Below, in pieces: positions 62,771 through 64,000 of a stretch of DNA of 64,000 nucleotides; position 1 is the stretch's first letter, and each line of letters begins with the position of its first letter. Source of the stretch: Halorhabdus utahensis DSM 12940 (GTDB lineage: Archaea; Halobacteriota; Halobacteria; Halobacteriales; Haloarculaceae); assembly GCF_000023945.1 (NCBI RefSeq), contig NC_013158.1, positions 2,108,001 to 2,172,000 of the forward strand, read 5' to 3'. Below the pieces are notes generated by a model. The model was not told where the DNA came from, searched no databases, and saw only the letters and a program-made list of their open reading frames with translations. The translations under genes were made by a program, and so were the position numbers.

Positions 62771-64000
62771 TCACTGATCGTTCCGGGACTGTACTGCCTG
62801 GGCCGAAAGTTCCGTGTCGTTCAACGCACGCTCATAGAGCCGGATCTCGTCGATCGTCCCGTCGAACGTATGCGTCGGGTCACCACCTCCGCCGAACGTC
62901 AGTTGCCCACCCCAGGAGGGAGGCCCGACATCGACGGTGTCGGTCGCAACGGCCGCCCCGTCGACATACAGCGTTCGCTGGCTGCCGTCGTAGGTCGCGG
63001 CCACGTGCGTCCAGTTGCCGACCGGGACGGACCCACCACCCAGTGCCTTCGCGTCAGTTCCCGGCAGCCGGAAGGTAAGGCGTCCACTCTCCTCGACGTT
63101 GAGCACCAGTCCGCGTCCACTCCGCGCCAGGATGCGATAATCGTTCGCCTCGGTCGTGTCCAGCGCCTGGGGCTTGAGCCACATGCTTACCGTGAACTCC
63201 GGGGGCGACTCGACGGCCGCCCGGACCTGGCTGTCGTTCTCGCGGGTGAATTCGAGGGCAGTGCCGTTGACGCCGTTTTCGGCTACCGTCGCGTTCGATA
63301 TGTCCCCCTGAATGCCGCCGACCCGGTCGTAGGCGACGGTTCCGTCGGTCGCATCGAAGGGCCAGTGGGCAAGCCCGTCTCTGGCGTGGCGTACCACTCT
63401 GGTCCCGTTCTCGACGGCGGAGGCAGCAACGTCGACCTGGTCGCCGGCGATCGAATACGATCCAGGGTACGGGACGGTCACCGCATACGTTCCGTAGGGG
63501 TTGGGTGCTGCGTTCCGCTCGTAGGTATGGGATTTCCCCGAAACGGTCGGACTCGTCTCGGCCGTGACGGTGTCACTGGTCCGGTCGATCCCGACGATCG
63601 TCGCTCCTTCGACCAGCTGAAACACCCGTTTCGGACCGCTCGTATGGACCAGACGATACTGGGCGAAACCCGGCGTGGAGTCCCCGGTTTCCAGCTGTCT
63701 TTCGACGGTCGGGCCGCTCGACCCATTCATCGGCCTGCTGTAGACGACGAACCCGTACCGGTCCCGCAGTCGCTCGTACCACGCGTCCGGAGTAGTCGAC
63801 CCGAGGAACGACTCGAAATACTGTTGTTCGAACCAGTAGGAGTCCGCGTGGCCGTTCACGAAGTAATTGTAGATGCGCGTCGAACTCCACCCGGTGAAGA
63901 CGCCGTTTTCGGGATACTCCAGGTTCCGTTCGTCGCTGTAGCCGTCGATCCACTGTGCCGTCTCGTAGGTATCCTCGGAAACGACGAGTTGACTTTGCTT
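62771..64000 (-). CDS. AglB/STT3-like extracellular region with C-terminal LamG domain, 5' part beyond the right edge
   Basis: The minus-strand frame is open from the right edge and ends at 62771; 409 residues are visible. The N-terminal visible half (EDTYETAQWIDGYS, NGVFTGWSSTRIYNYFVNG, VFQLVEGATIVG, TYERNAAPNPYGTYAVTVPY) resembles the extracellular end of archaeal oligosaccharyltransferase AglB or related STT3-like proteins. The last ~190 residues (about 220-409) are a LamG/concanavalin-like sandwich: AHWPFDATDG, SMWLKPQA, WTHVAATYDG and DEIRLYERALNDTEL. Such an addition is unusual for AglB. The membrane-embedded catalytic part is outside the window, so the enzymatic class is tentative. Confidence 0.6.
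   Translation of the reverse strand, partial: KQSQLVVSEDTYETAQWIDGYSDERNLEYPENGVFTGWSSTRIYNYFVNGHADSYWFEQQYFESFLGSTTPDAWYERLRDRYGFVVYSRPMNGSSGPTVERQLETGDSTPGFAQYRLVHTSGPKRVFQLVEGATIVGIDRTSDTVTAETSPTVSGKSHTYERNAAPNPYGTYAVTVPYPGSYSIAGDQVDVAASAVENGTRVVRHARDGLAHWPFDATDGTVAYDRVGGIQGDISNATVAENGVNGTALEFTRENDSQVRAAVESPPEFTVSMWLKPQALDTTEANDYRILARSGRGLVLNVEESGRLTFRLPGTDAKALGGGSVPVGNWTHVAATYDGSQRTLYVDGAAVATDTVDVGPPSWGGQLTFGGGGDPTHTFDGTIDEIRLYERALNDTELSAQAVQSRNDQ

Overview
The window looks like chromosome from a halophilic archaeon (class Halobacteria). The proteins are strongly acidic, coding DNA is GC-rich, promoters are archaeal TATA boxes about 25-30 bases from mostly leaderless or near-leaderless starts, and there are thermosome, Hel308, KEOPS Cgi121, bacterio-opsin-activator (Bat) and UPF0200/UPF0201 genes. 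A GH2 beta-galactosidase, an oligopeptide-type ABC importer and a cytoplasmic NAD-linked [NiFe] hydrogenase suggest a sugar-using organism with an anaerobic or micro-oxic side. Halorhabdus-type lineages would fit, but the genus cannot be proved from the sequence alone.

Layout. 1-3.2 kb: a truncated PAS sensor gene divergent from a receiver-PAS-GAF-Bat regulator, with an 18-bp inverted repeat on each side of the regulator. 3.5-13.5 kb: one 3333-residue surface protein built from six GLUG-repeat modules, six Ig-like repeats, an acidic linker and a C-terminal membrane anchor. 13.7-16.2 kb: a sulfur-relay operon (DsrE-like, TusA, sulfide:quinone-oxidoreductase-like, DUF1641). 16.3-24 kb: a split SLC41/MgtE-type transporter, a HAD phosphatase, a frameshifted four-helix membrane protein, UPF0200/UPF0201, a 39-residue zinc-finger protein, a DUF47 protein and an FG-GAP lipoprotein. 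23.5-27 kb: a degenerate ~150-bp repeat tract, two divergent rhodaneses and an AI-2E-type permease.

27.0-33.9 kb: hoxE-F-U-Y-H and a maturation protease, a complete NAD(P)-linked [NiFe] hydrogenase operon of group 3d type with unusually elaborate diaphorase subunits. 34-38.5 kb: DUF2061, a winged-helix regulator, an epimerase, glutaredoxin, a cysteine-free peroxiredoxin-like protein, a zinc-ribbon protein, the RNase P RNA gene (minus strand, not protein coding) and a two-thioredoxin-fold disulfide oxidoreductase. 38.6-53.8 kb: beta-galactosidase, two thermosome subunits flanking an oligopeptide-type ABC transporter with a HEAT-repeat gene in its middle, and small membrane proteins. 54-58.5 kb: hisA, an MFS permease, hisB, an ACT-domain protein and pgi. 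58.6-62.6 kb: a small RHH-like protein, a ferredoxin, Hel308 with a large AT-rich internal insertion, and Cgi121. Right edge: the 3' part of a gene whose product resembles the extracellular end of an AglB/STT3-like protein followed by a LamG domain.

How parts may work together. The hydrogenase, the sulfur-relay operon, the rhodaneses and the thiol-redox proteins would together link H2, NAD(H), possibly ferredoxin, and sulfane sulfur or sulfide; that link is inference from family and proximity. The items most worth a second look are the composite Hel308, the hydrogenase with a ferredoxin-tailed HoxF, the operator-like repeats around the Bat regulator, the mosaic giant surface protein and the one-base frameshift in the four-helix membrane protein. 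No rRNA, tRNA, CRISPR array or insertion sequence was found.
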